Origin: Euclidia mi
Taxonomy: Eukaryota; Arthropoda; Insecta; Lepidoptera; Erebidae
Length of the DNA: 64,000 bases
Direction: 5' to 3'
Assembly: GCA_944739405.2 (NCBI GenBank)
Contig: OX123193.2
Coordinates: 13,752,519 to 13,816,518 of the forward strand
Of this stretch, positions 21,951 through 33,185 are shown one piece after another. The notes under the pieces were generated by a model, which saw nothing but the letters and a program-made list of their open reading frames with translations, had not been told where the DNA came from and did not search any database. The first letter of the stretch is position 1, and each line of letters starts with the position of its first letter. A program made the position numbers and the translations under genes.

Positions 21951-22700
21951 TCGCAGGCCCTAAACTCAATCGTTCATTTATTCACTGCGCAACAGTATAA
22001 AAAGTACAGTAGGTTTAGTCCATAGAAATGTTAATTTTTTTTGGGCTTAGCATGCATTTGTCAGAGGACGCAATTTTGGGGTTTTCTGGGGTTGTAGCCC
22101 TTTTCCTGCGGCTGCTATCTTTTAAAGAGTGGTACAAATGGGTTTTCTAGTATATTAAGCAAACTATGGGCCGCACAGAAAAAAATCTAAACATGATGAG
22201 TAGCAAATTAAATTCTCTACAACTTTGGTCAATTAATATATTTGTTTTAAATAGCTATAATTCACGCTAAATATACTATGCAACAGGGCTTCGAAATCGG
22301 GTTGGGTAAATCAATATAAGGTGGTTTCACCCTCTGCAGATTTACTCGCTAAAGAAAGAAAAGTGAGCCTAACAGTACCTACGGTGGCAAAAGCGATGAA
22401 GAAATGGGTGCCAGTCAACCTTACACATCTTCTACCCTAGTGCGCTGTCCCATCTGTTCTCAGGCACGATTTTCAAAGGTGAGCGGGGCCTAAAAGTACA
22501 TTTTGGTTAAATTCACAAAAACCAAAATGTACTTACCGGCCCCAATACGTCCAGTACTATACACAATAATTCCACAGATGTTTAAATTCCTTTTTGACAA
22601 TATTTAAGTCAGTTAAAACATTCCATTCCGATTCTGAGAATAAACAGAATTCCCCGTGGTGGGAGGCCGTCAGTAGCTTAAAACCTAGCACAATGCATAG
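21951..22700. other. No gene, with a hairpin at 22485-22543
   Basis: The arms 22485-22508 (GGGGCC ... AAGTACATTTTGGTT) and 22520-22543 pair almost fully across an 11-nt loop. Just upstream, CGCTGTCCCATCTGTTCTCA can be read as RCPICSQ, a possible zinc-finger start belonging to the retroelement fragment downstream, but the frame is not sustained. Confidence 0.35.
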
Positions 22701-22704
22701 GCCT

Positions 22705-23189
22705 TGTCATGAAGGAGAATTCTATTACGTCTTGGAAACAGCTACTCACCTTCCCTTATAGAATTCTACATACTCAAGAAGACAGGCTTACAAAAGAAAT
22801 TAAAAAAAATTGTTATATTTCGGCATCAAAATTAAATTACCATCCTGCAAAAGCACACTACAATAGCACCATCTACCACCATGTAGAGTCATAAGTAAGG
22901 GAAGGTGATATCAGGGGAGCGTCTAGGCTTTTTTTCAGCTTTCGGTAGCGATGTGGTGGCGCCTTGCTCTGCTGACACACTCGCGAGTCTGCAGAGGAAA
23001 CATCCAGCGCCAGGAAATAACCTCTCCTATCCTGCTCCACCTAGCACTGACACGGGTTTTCTCAGCATTACAGCCAAGGATGTAGTTGGTGCCGTTGGCT
23101 CCTTCCAGAGCCAGTCTGCTGGTGGTCTTGACGGTGTGACACCACAACATTTGAAGGATCTTGTGTGTTCAGGAGCCGCCGCCCATTGA
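22705..23189 (+). pseudogene. Non-LTR reverse transcriptase fragment, clade uncertain
   Basis: 22709-22894 reads SITSWKQLLTFPYRIL and LTKEIKKNC. After a stop, VREGDIRGASRLFFS leads into the frame at 22905-23189 with SDVVAPCSADTLASLQRKHP, ITAKDVVGAVGSF and SAGGLDGVTPQHLKDLV. The AGG.DG..PQHLKDL motif is the start of the fingers domain of a non-LTR reverse transcriptase. The upstream linker resembles element families in which zinc fingers precede the RT, possibly R2-like. Palm motifs are absent, because the sequence stops matching after about 23189. A truncated, dead copy. Confidence 0.55.
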
Positions 23190-24715
23190 AGGGTCTCATG
23201 TATTTTTGTAAATATAGAATTTTGAACCGTGGGCTAAGGTTCTGAGAGACTCTCGCACTTGGAATAAAATCTGTGTCACGGAGGACCTTATAAACATTCA
23301 ATCACACCCACACTCAGACTCAAAGCAATCATTTGTGGATCCCATAAAGTGTTTCCTCTCAAGGGGATTGAACGCGGCATTGCAACGCTTCAGTGAAGTT
23401 TTGTAAATTGTGATATTGTATTGAACATTGACACTTGCAAAAACTGTAAATTGTGAATCCACGTACATCAACTTCGAAGACGCCGCGTTGAAGTCTGGCA
23501 AAGTATGATATTTCACCTCTATTTTGGCCAAAATTAGTGTGTATTTATCTAGCTTGCCTCCAGGAGTCCATTGAAGATCAAAATCACTAGGTAACTGCAT
23601 ATTGTAATTTGTCATCGCTGATAATCTCAGTAATATAATTATGTCAGACAGAATGTGCTGCCTTAAATAAGCTGGATGTATTTAATTTAGCTTCCACTGC
23701 CGTCTGCAAACAATTCCCAGTCTGTCTAGGCAATCTCTGAACAGGTACGTTTTTAAATGTGAAATAAAATCACTTAGTAATGACGCTACGCATTTCCTTT
23801 TCTTTAAAGCGTGAAGACAAAAAACACTACAATATAATCTTATTTTTGTATTGCTTTACAAACATTCAATCAAAAGACACAAATAACAACCCGGTCCTGA
23901 AATAACATTTGAACACATAAGTTTGGTCCTGTTTGGAAATCAGTCGGTGTAATAACTTCAAAATAAAACAATTTTGCAGATAAATAAATAACATTGGGTG
24001 TTTCAGTGTTGCGGATAAGATATAGAACGGGCTGAATTAAATAGCAGCTTTTTATGTTTTAATTAACTGCAGTTTATAAATGTGGCTCAATGAGCCAGAA
24101 AATAAATCTAATATGAAAAGAAACATCATTACGTAGGTGCCGTAAGGTTTGTAAACGCAATAGCATCAAAAGGTTAAGAAACTGCAAGTAATGAGCTTCT
24201 TAATTAGGACCATTCATTTACATAGCAAACGTAATTGGAAGAAGGAAGAAGTCGAAATACATAGTTGGCTTACTGATAAGAAATGCCAAATTTATAACTT
24301 CTTATTAATGTCTTCTAAGCTAAATATAGTAAGAGTATTTAATAATAATATATTTCCAAAATAAACATCAAAAAAGAGAATCTTTTAACCTTGTTAAAAC
24401 AGTTATTTGTATCATACAAAAAAACCTATCCTTCGATCTAAATCCGTTTGTTTTAAACAAGCTGAGGTTCACGTTCTATAAAATGAGGCTATAAATAAGG
24501 ATAATGTAATTAATTAAGTGGAAGCACCTTACACTCCTTAGTAGATCACAAATAATGGGGTCTGGAATATTCCACTGAGTGCCTAGTTAGCCCCGTTAGA
24601 ACTAATACATAGTGCTCAGGACTGTTAATGAGTGTTATCTGTTACACCTGGCGATATGAATTCTGCCAAATCTTGCTAATTGTGGAGCTGAATTTGTATT
24701 TTGTATTATTCATGT
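23190..24715. other. No recognised gene
   Basis: A minus-strand frame of 105 codons (23298-23615; contains SQFTVFASVNVQYNITIY) has no recognised domain, and its upstream context offers no clear start or splice site. The rest is AT-rich without repeats I can define. Confidence 0.3.
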
Positions 24716-25394
24716 TTATTATTATTATTATTATTTAACCTATATTGTCCCACTGCTGGGCAAAGGTCTCCCTTACACTCCTCCAAGCGTCCCTATCTTC
24801 TGCCAAATTGGGCCAATCTCTGTCAAAATTGTCTAGATCGTCACGCCATCGTTTTCGGGGTCTGCCTCTTTTCCGCCGCCCGTCTTGCGGCACCCATTGC
24901 GTGACGATTTTCGCCCATCGGCTAGGATGCATCCGGATCACATGGCCCGCCCAATCCCACTTTAGGTTGACAGTCTTCCGTCCCACATCAGCAACACCCG
25001 TCAGTGATCGCAGAACGGCATTTTGCACTCGATCAACCCTCTTATATCCCAGGATACTTCGCTCCATTGCTCTTTGACAAACCTTGAGGCTGGACTTTTG
25101 AAATTCGGTCAAGGACCAGGTCTGAGCACCGTAGGTTAGGATAGGCAGAATGCACATATCGACAAGTTTGCGTTTTAGTGCTATTGGAAGGTTGCCCTTC
25201 ATGAACTCTTTCATGGACCAGTAGGCTTTCCAGGCATTCTCGATTCGACGATCGATTTCTCGATCTTGCCTGTTTTCGAAAGACACTATCTGGCCCAAGT
25301 AGGTATACTCGTCGACATACTGTATTTCCTGCCCATTCATGTTTAATCGATTAAAATAGTTATCATTGAAATTTTGATACCGCTCGATTTTCAT
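24716..25394 (-). pseudogene. RTE-clade LINE, 5'-truncated: C-terminal reverse transcriptase region and tail
   Basis: The 219-codon open frame (25394-24735) holds the region after the RT palm: YVDEYTYLGQIVSF, then LVDMCILPILTYGAQTW, then KWDWAGHVIRM and GRRKRGRPRKRWRDDLDNF, the signature end of RTE-type ORFs. The 3' end reads GTGGGACAATATAGG and runs into an (ATT)n microsatellite at 24716-24735. RTE elements typically end in short tandem repeats rather than poly(A). The endonuclease and palm are missing, as expected from 5' truncation during target-primed reverse transcription. The retained part has no frameshift, so the insertion is fairly young. No function is expected. Confidence 0.8.
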
Positions 25395-26540
25395 ATTTAT
25401 ATATAGCTTAAATAAGATATTTGAATAAAATAATTTCAGTTAGTTTAAGGTAAAACGATGATTCTAAAGTGAAACGTGTTGTGTTATCTTTGCAGGTTGT
25501 ATATTTTGTTTTACGTAATAAAGTATTTGATTGGTGATTATGTGTGAATTTTCGATAAATTATGATAAAGTTTACTAGTGACATTTTTCAGTTATAAAAA
25601 TGTTTTTTTTTTCAAAATTAAAAAATATTTCATCGCTGCGAGAACAAGTCAGTTTTATTTACTTATTGAAAGACATAACTAGTTACATAAACTCGTAACG
25701 AAACCAAGAAGGAATAATTCATGCCATATTATTACATATTTAAGGACGAATTCTTCGCTTTTCGGCAAGTTTATCCAAACATTATTATTTTCTTAAATTA
25801 CATAGTTAATTCGCACGTTTGGGCAAACGGCCTTTAGCGCGCGGGGGTTAAATGTAGATGTGAAATTGGAAGCGACCATCGTTGGTTCTATTCACATGCA
25901 TTGAGTTACCAACGTGAACATAAAAAAGTTATTCATAACCTTTGAAGTGGCAGACAGACAAATTATGTCTGAACAGCTCAAGTCGTTAAAATGGCAAGCA
26001 GACATAATATGTCTGATCACGAATGGCACAATATTTGCCCGCCACTTTACGCCATATTGGCTCGGAAATTCTGCCATTTGAGCGGCTAATAATATATTTG
26101 ACGGGTTTCTAGAATGCGCAATAAATCAAAAATAAAAAATACCAGTGCTCGGGTGCCAAAACTCCTCAAGCGTTTAACGTGGAACGGAAAATAACCAGAA
26201 CTAATAGGGTTGAATAAGAAGACCGTTCACGTTCCTCCACAAAATAAAAATTACGGCATCTACTAAACTTTGAGAGTTTATAGTTAGAGAAAATGCTTCT
26301 AAGGCACCGCAGAATTTTATAAAAGAAACCAATTAGCTAAACGGAATACTTTGGCCTTTCCACTTGGCCAATTCTAGTCCTATTAAACTAGACGCAAAGA
26401 TAAAACACCAAGTAGGTCAGTAATTTGTCACGATTTATTAACTTTTATTAAACGCTTCTGTGTTGTAATGGTATTTTGGGAGATAGGAATCTTCAGTTTC
26501 GCATTCCAATTTGGGTGAAACTTTGTTAATTTCTTATGAT
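25395..26540. other. No gene seen
   Basis: AT-rich DNA lies between two minus-strand RTE fragments. AGACAGACAAATTATGTCTG and GCAGACATAATATGTCTG near 25940-26015 are short imperfect palindromes in tandem. No supported frame. Confidence 0.3.
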
Positions 26541-27095
26541 TACATACATACATAGACTCACGCCTGTATCCCGGAGGGGTAGGCAGAGACTACGGAACGC
26601 CATTTGCAACGATCCTGACATACCTACTGACCTGTCCTTTTTTTAGGATGTCTCCAATCTGGTCAGAGAACGTCCGCCTAGGTCTTCCCCTTCGTCCTGT
26701 CCCATTCACACTTGCCTTATATATCTTCTTTGTCAGTCTATCGTCATCCATCCTCTCCATGTGCCCAAACCATCTTAACAGGCCTTTCTCGATGCTTGTC
26801 ACTATATCTTCTTTTACCCAACACCATTCTCGTATCACACAATTCTTTACTCTGTCGGTCAAAGACAGACCACACATACTTCTCAGTGCTCTCATTTCTA
26901 CAGCATTTATTCTACTTTTAAGTCTCTTCTGCCATACCCAACTTTCACTGCCATACATAAGGGTAGGCACTAACACCCCTCTATGCACAGCCAAACGTGC
27001 CTTTTTGGACACGTTTTGACTGGTCATAAATGCCTTCAGAGCTCCATTCACACTATTACCTGCATTAACTCTTCTTTCAATCAACTCTTATGATT
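26541..27095 (-). pseudogene. RTE-clade LINE copy A, 5'-truncated
   Basis: The frame 27084-26590 encodes RRVNAGNSVNGALKAF, VLVPTLMYGSESW, NAVEMRALRSMCGL, GLLRWFGHMERMDDDRL and GRRGRPRRTFSDQIGDIL, the C-terminal end of an RTE-type ORF. The 3' end reads CTCTGCCTACCCCTCCGGGA then TACAGGCGTGAGTCTATG and passes into (TATG)n at about 26541-26552. It is closely related to the interrupted element at 34440-47110 and serves to align its pieces. Only the last 165 codons remain. Confidence 0.85.
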
Positions 27096-28972
27096 ATCGT
27101 TCACATTTTCAGCTTATGAGGGCAAGATGTAAACCTTTACCAGTTTATTACAATTGTCAGTTCATAAGCAGCGTTATGGATAATAATAACCAACTTTTGC
27201 TTTTAAAAAGTTACGTATGCCGCCAGGGTCTATTACTCTATGCCTATCTCTCTATATCCATAATCATATCAGACTTAAAATCGAAGTTGGCGACACGTGT
27301 AAGAACCACAGATACCTCGAGGGAAATGCCGTTGCGAGTCAGTTTATGCATATTGCACTGTACAAGATTTTAAATTGGATGTCCATTACGGGCGTGCACA
27401 TTAAAAATTCAAAAGAGTATCCACCTTGTGAAGTTCAGTTGGCGTGTAATTACCTGTCTCGAGCTCTTTTGCAAGTAGTTTTCAGAATAACCTCCGCCGT
27501 GGTCAGTAATTTGGCTTTAAATCGTTGGCACTCAGCGCATTCAATATTCAGTGAAGCTGTTTGGTTTGTAGAAACATTTGCATAGCCAAAGGTGTTAAGT
27601 TAATGTATTCTAATTGATTTTATATATTCAATAGTATGTTATTGAAGCAGCGTACGAACCCAAATGACAAAATTTTGTAAATTGGGAATGACTTTCTTGT
27701 TTATAATTAAAATACAGAATGTTGATATTACTATTTCATACCGTGCGTGTTGTTAGAACAACTAAGGAAAATACACTAAACCAAGAGCATCTTTGGAACG
27801 AGACGGAACTCTTGATTTCAAAGCCTATACAAAACCCCAAAAACCTGTTTGGCGTGTTATAAGCTTATAAGTTATTAAGTAGGCAAAAGCCTTCTTTTGG
27901 TTCACAATGATATTGTAAAGCAATTTTTGAGAGGACTAATAAGCCTCTTCTAAATTGTGTAGACTCCCTGGACATAGTATGTTCAGCATAGAACTGCGAG
28001 AAAGACTGATTTTCTTATTTCTTTTATTACTAGCGAAGGAAAATCCTAGCAGGCGTACAATTTATTGTACGTGCAATGTCTTGAAAAAACGGCAATCGCT
28101 GAATGAATTAGTATCAAGATTTTATTTCTTTTTTATTGCTATGCGATGCAAAGACTTGAATTGTATTCGCGACGTTTATCACCTAAGAAAGAGAGGGCTA
28201 TGTATTGTTTTAGCAGACTGCCGAAGATCATGATTTTGGCTGCTATGAACGTATGTTAATATTAACGTACGAGTAGGAATATATTGAATATTGTTTGCTA
28301 ATTTGTTAGCAATGAATCAATTTATCTGTTTTTGAGTTTTAGTACCTATCATAAAAAAAACACGTCCAATTAATGAATTCAATTAATAAGTTATGAATAC
28401 AAAGAGATGACCCGCGTTGACATTAAACCCGAGTAGGGATAAACAGGTTCACCAAGTAAATCACTACTCCACGAGCAATCAATGAGTAGCTAGACTACTT
28501 TACTAGTAAGTCTAAAAAGTTATTGCCACAAGTCAATACTACGACAAACTTGCGAAACTCTTCAACAACAAAATATGTCAATTTCTAAAATATGTAAAAT
28601 TTATTCATTATTAAAACCCTCCAACACAAACTATAATTATGACATCAGTACACTCTTAAGTAGTAGCTGAATTCAAAACCGCGCCTTTGTTAAACCTATT
28701 AATTAATCAATTAATATTGGCTCAATTACACGCATAGAATTTTATTATTTGTAGATTCACCATTGCCAAAAAAGCGTTTATAAAACTCAAAAAACTTTAT
28801 TACGATCGGTTCATTGAATGTGGTGAGGCAGCTCAGTCGTGGTCGGTTTTCTGCAGAATAATTTAATTGTCAATCGGTGCAATTTTATTTTATGAACCGT
28901 TTGTGAATTACTTAATGCGCTGCGAAAGGCGAAAGGGTTTTTTTATTTGGAAATAATATTTATTTTTATGAT
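27096..28972. other. No gene seen
   Basis: Plus-strand frames at 27217-27585 (122 codons) and 27955-28233 (92 codons) have no recognised motif and unremarkable composition. I treat them as chance ORFs. No repeats or RNA genes could be identified. Confidence 0.3.
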
Positions 28973-29033
28973 CACTTGCGCGTATTATGCATCGATGATG
29001 TAGCTCATCATCGATGCATAATACGCGCAAGTG
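28973..29033. repeat. Perfect hairpin, 28-bp arms and 5-nt loop
   Basis: The left arm 28973-29000 starts CACTTGCGCGTATTATGC, the loop is TAGCT, and the right arm 29006-29033 is its exact complement ending GCATAATACGCGCAAGTG. A perfect 28/28 match implies a recent origin. The right side continues GAGAGAGCGCG without symmetry. Confidence 0.95.
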
Positions 29034-29670
29034 AGAGAGCGCGTTTGAGAGATTTAATTAATTATGCTATATTTTCCGACCATTCATCCATTATGGATAA
29101 GAAACTTTGGCCCTAAAATATAAAGAAATTTTTAAGACGGAAAGGCTACAGTGCCGTCCGATGTTTTAACTGTCTTTTATTCTAAAAGAAACGGCCTAAG
29201 GAAAAAAACATTTCTTTGATAGAAAAATGTACAAGCTTGATTTTTATTTAGATTTAATTCTTACTGAGAAGAGGAACTATCATTCCAGGTTAAAGTAGAA
29301 GTCTTAACTTACAAACCGACATAGGTATATATTTTTGTGATCCTTCCATCCGTTGGAAGGACTACAAAGTGATCGTCTAGCCCTTTTTACCACTTGAGAT
29401 ATGGCGCCCTATAAGGAAACTAGAGATCGATGTATTGAGCTTCTACATCATTTGGTCGTGACGTCTCTCTAACACCCTGTTTAAAGAAGTGCCGGCACGC
29501 CTCTACACAAATTTATTTATATGCCTTTATTTATACCTTTTTGGTGAATAGTGAAACCATACATGAAAAAGGTTAACCGTACAAAAAATGCCCATAAAAT
29601 AAATTAAATTAGATCAGAGAGGGTCGAACGAAAATGATTTTACTTGAGTACCGACCGTATATTTTAGGGT
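29034..29670. other. No gene seen
   Basis: AT-rich spacer between the hairpin and the GC-rich repeat module. Short frames only. CTTCCATCCGTTGGAAGG at about 29343-29360 is a small palindrome. Confidence 0.3.
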
Positions 29671-29910
29671 CCTCCCCTGTCCCGGGCAGGGTCGCGAGAA
29701 AGCATGCTATCCGCGAATCGCGTGACCCCGCCAACATACGGGACCCGTAGGGACACCGCGGTGGGTTTTAGTGAGTATGCCCCGAACGACTTTAGGGGAG
29801 AGCCTCCACATACCTCCTCCGCAAGTCCCAAGCCCAGCCGTTTTAATGGCTGGGTTGGCGGAGTTGAGACGACTCATAAGGAGAGTTTCCGACCGTAGTG
29901 AACAAAAAAA
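29671..29910 (+). repeat. GC-rich repeat module, copy 1, ending in an A-run
   Basis: 29681-29835 matches 30615-30765: CCCGGGC.GGGTC, GCGAATCGCGTGACCCCGCC, GGGACCCGTAGGGACACCGC, GGTTTTAGTG and GTCCCAAGCCCA. The module goes on to TAGTGAACAAAAAAAAAA at about 29896-29909, so it looks like a retroelement 3' UTR with a poly(A) end. The style recalls R1/TRAS-type LINE 3' UTRs of moths, but this is from memory and unproven. Confidence 0.6.
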
Positions 29911-30187
29911 AAATTGTCCTCCCCTGTGAGATCTTCACCTGGTTGTGGTGGGGGATCTCAGAGACCGTGGTTAGGGCACCCACGGTGAAGCTAAGCGAGA
30001 TCTCGGGAGTGGACGCTCCGCGTGGGCTTGATGGAGGCCCGCGCAGGATGCGTCCAAAGGTGCGAGTGCGGGGGACAGTTTATTCTGTCCCTCGCAGTCG
30101 GGTGCGGTCGCGGGAGAAGAGGCGTGTCGGTGTTGCGTTGCCGCGCGCCCGCTCTCGCGCGACCGATTGGGGGCGCACCATTTGACT

Positions 30188-30403
30188 GCACGGTTGGCGT
30201 AGTGGTTTAAGCAGCCGCCTCACCGCTTGACACTGTGCCGAAGTGTTGTGGTTTCGATCCCCACACGAGACAACACTTTGTGTAATTCATAAATTGTTGC
30301 TTCGAGTCTGGGTGTTAATTGTGTCCGTTAGTTGTAATATGTCTGTAAAGTTCCCCGTGACACAGGATGTAGTCCTAATGCGGGAGTTGTTGTTAAAAAA
30401 AAA
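30188..30403 (+). mobile_element. tRNA-derived SINE, family A
   Basis: A box TGGCGTAGTGG at 30195-30205 and a B-box-like GGTTTCGATCC at 30250-30260 (one extra T). Then come CACACGAGACAACACTTTG, TTCGAGTCTGGGTGTTAAT, TGTCCGTTAG and CCGTGACACAGGAT, ending in an A9 run at about 30395-30403. The same order of motifs is found at 55740-55935 (minus) and 61075-61245 (plus). It is a pol III transcript-type element with no protein. Confidence 0.8.
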
Positions 30404-30614
30404 TTGTTGTGTCGCGGTGGGGCCGCAGAGGAAGAGGAGATGCGGTGTTGTCAGGTTGCCGTCCTCCCTATCCTCCGCGGCCGTTTTAGTGCCTGTGAAC
30501 GGTGAGCGCTGGGGCTGCTCACCGTCCGCCAAAAGGCAAGGAGGCGGCGTTGTGTCCGCGCCGCCTCCCAAGTCATAACGAGACGGGGCCTACCAACGCC
30601 AACGGCGGGCCAAT
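30404..30614. other. GC-rich interval between SINE and second repeat module
   Basis: Very GC-rich (GCGGCCGTTTTAGTGCC, GGTGAGCGCTGGGGCTGCTCACC, GGAGGCGGCG). The GGTGAGC...GCTCACC and GGAGGCGGCG...CGCCGCCTCC pairs can form stem-loops. It looks like part of the same retroelement-like UTR into which the SINE inserted. Open frames on several strands are a compositional effect. Confidence 0.4.
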
Positions 30615-30770
30615 CCCGGGCGGGGTCACAGAAAAGTATGCTATCTGCGAATCGCGTGACCCCGCCACTACAAGGGACCCGTAGGGACACCGCGGTGGTT
30701 TTAGTGGGTATGCCCCGCCTTTAGGGGAGAACCTCCACACACCTCTTCCGCCAGTCCCAAGCCCAAAATT
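30615..30770 (+). repeat. GC-rich repeat module, copy 2
   Basis: Second copy of the block at 29681-29835, with a few substitutions and a short gap near GTATGCCCC. It ends at GTCCCAAGCCCA and then changes abruptly to AT-rich DNA at about 30767. Confidence 0.8.
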
Positions 30771-30873
30771 ATTATATCTGTTTGCTACACGTTAACTACA
30801 CTAGACTTTCAAGTGAGTATCGCTCAGCAATCTGGATTTAATCAACAGGTTCAATATTATAACAAGCGTGCCT

Positions 30874-30985
30874 TGATACATACATATACTTACGTCTTTT
30901 TCTCGTCGGGGTAGGCAGAGACAACAGAACGCCACTTAACTCCTATCCCTACAAACCTCACGCGCTTCCTCTACACTCATAGTTA
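30874..30985 (-). mobile_element. 3' end of an RTE element, minus strand
   Basis: Reading leftwards: GGCGTTCTGTTGTCTCTGCC, TACCCCGACGAG, then a tail with TATATGTATGTATC. This is the same order as the ends of the RTE copies at 26541-27095 and 47045-47110. Only about 100 bp remain, with no coding part. Confidence 0.7.
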
Positions 30986-32934
30986 TAACGTACCTTGATT
31001 TAAAATGAATTTTAAATATGGCTTCTTACTATAAACATCTAAAATAGAAAGCAGTGCTATTATTATTCTACTTAAATTAGACATTTTGTAGAGCACCTGT
31101 TGAAATATATTTTCCCGTTCTACGATAAAAGTCTTTTCACAAAGAACATAATTTACATTTCAGTGAACTTTGTCACAAGTGCAACTCTCTTGGTAAGATA
31201 AATAATATGAAATTCAAAGTGAGATCCTTTGTTTTGCCAGTTGACATCCTTTCATCTAGATAGTATAAACAAAAAGAGCCAATAATTTACAAAAGGAAGA
31301 GATTGCAGGCAAAAATTTTTTTTTTTGGTTATTCGGAAGTAGAACTTTTCTTGTCATCCTCTCCGCTCTAGAATAAGGAATTGACCGAGTTGTAGTTGGC
31401 GAAGAAGTGTGCGAGACACTTTTCTAACGTTTGGTGGGCCTACGCAATATACCACCGCGGTGTCCTCATTGACCCGCGGCGGCGAAGTCACGACAACAGT
31501 TAGGATGCTTTGCCACAACACCTTCGGGATTAGCCTGCCCTTTGATTTTAACGGACTACATCATTCTGTTTGTCTTTTAGTGGGCACAGGCGCAGAAAAC
31601 AATCTATCGTCAGCTGGATTTTTTTACGGAATGAAATGGTACTATTAATGAATCAAAAATTCTCTCTCGGTTACAACTTTTCACTTCTTCCTTACAACAT
31701 GCAGTATAGGCATTAGACGTATCTGTTTCCTGGTAGCCGACTTTTCCTTAAAACAATATCTTAGATCTGCTTCCTAGCAAGGCCATAATAATCGATAACT
31801 ATCAAGTGAACCCCATCATTAGTACTGTTTACTAGATTCAAGAGAACCACATACGTAACTTAAGAGCAAACAAGTTCATACCATAAGTGTAGTAAACTGA
31901 CTTGTACAACTTTAGTTTATGAAACCAGTATGTCAAGAAACTACTCCAGTCTGTTCCCAAGTCACTGGTCCACTTAAAACCGCTGTAGTCTCCATGCAAA
32001 TACTAAAAGTCGTTGTACATCCAAGGCACAGAAACTGCGCCTAAATTCTGACTACACTATGAATGCAGTGTTGTGGTAAAACTTGTTGTTTGTAGCGTAT
32101 AAGTTAGATGTTTACATCTGTTTACTTGGATCATTTGTATACTACCAAGTTAGTGCATAAGCATATTATGCATGTGTAACCAGCGTCTCTGGTACGTAAT
32201 GAATAAATCAAAGCTCTATAATGCATATGCTCTATACTTGAAGCAAACAACGACTTTAATTGGAGTGAGACCAATGGCTTTAATTTTGTTTTAAATGGAT
32301 TTCACCTGCGGTTCCATCCGCGTGAATTATACACCTAATCCTTCCTCAATAATCACATAATTTATTGGTGAAAATCGTACAATAATTAACATGACACATT
32401 TTACCAAACAGTTTCGTAGAAACTCGGTTTAATATTTCTCAATATACAATAATTATTCTTTAGCTGTCGACATGAGTACCAGTATTTTTCACACATCATA
32501 GGGAAAGTTCCGCGTTGTGGCGCTTTGGGCCAAACTTCTGGGAATTTTATATTTACACGGAATTTAAACCTGTATCAAACGACATTCGTGTACCAAACTC
32601 GAATGGATTTTGTGATTAAACTCAGTTAAACACGTGCTGATAGTGAATATTGCTCGAGTTGTACGTGATGAAATTATTTAATGTTTCATTTTAAAATTTA
32701 ATGATGTGTGATAGTAAATGCAACGTAACCACATCATCAACTACTACCAGATATTTGAGAAACAGTTGTATCCCCGTTCGATAAGTAATTAATACGCTAC
32801 GATACTGAGGAACTGAGGAAAATGAAAAATTACGTGTAAATTCGGCGGGTGAAACCTCAGGAAAGAACCTTAAAATTAAAGACATCGCCTCGTCCTGTTT
32901 CTTCGCCAGCAGTAGTGAACATTCACATGTTTCA
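30986..32934. other. No gene; one possible module fragment
   Basis: At 31410-31520 the minus strand reads GGACACCGCGGTGG and TAGGCCCACC, similar to the GC-rich module at 29681 and 30615. The 79-codon plus ORF there (31409-31648) is therefore unlikely to be a gene. The rest is AT-rich with no recognised features. Confidence 0.35.
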
Positions 32935-33185
32935 TGAGACGTTGTAGCGCTCATAGCGAGGCTTGGTTTGCCGTTCGTACTAGTTCGGCAAAGATAAGCA
33001 ACGCTTGCACAGGTCACCACTTGGATGGGTGACCGTGTGTGGCCTTTACATCTGAACGCTACTGTGCTTCGGAGGGCACGTAAAGCTGTCGCTCCCGGTT
33101 CTTGTCTAAGGATAAGGATCGTTAGGTCATGTCGGAGGCCTTCGAGCGGTCTGAAAACTCCGACACCAGGGCTGGCCACGCACTT
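32935..33185 (+). repeat. 5S-rRNA-like SINE fragment
   Basis: AAAGATAAGCAACGCTTGCA, GGTCACCACTTGGATGGGTG and ACCG resemble the 3' half of 5S rRNA (AAGCAGCGTCGGG...GGTTAGTACTTGGATGGG.GACCG). The tail that follows (TGCTTCGGAGGGCACGTAAA, TCTGACACCAG-like ACTCCGACACCAGGGCTGGCC) is not 5S and is familiar to me as a moth interspersed repeat. This fits a SINE3-type element. It is not a functional 5S gene, because the 5' half is diverged and the end is wrong. Confidence 0.55.

Noticed and set aside
23298..23615. Minus ORF of 105 codons with a plausible amphipathic composition
   Set aside because: No recognised family, no start or splice context, and no repeat of it elsewhere in the window.
24745..25077. 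Plus-strand ORF of 110 codons rich in Ser and Arg
   Set aside because: Exactly antisense to the RTE C-terminal frame, which has clear family motifs.
31409..31648. Plus ORF of 79 codons
   Set aside because: Overlaps a degenerate copy of the GC-rich module on the opposite strand; no protein motif.
32990..33040. Possible functional 5S rRNA gene
   Set aside because: Only the internal control region is similar. The 5' half and the 3' end do not fit 5S, and the flanks are repeat-like.
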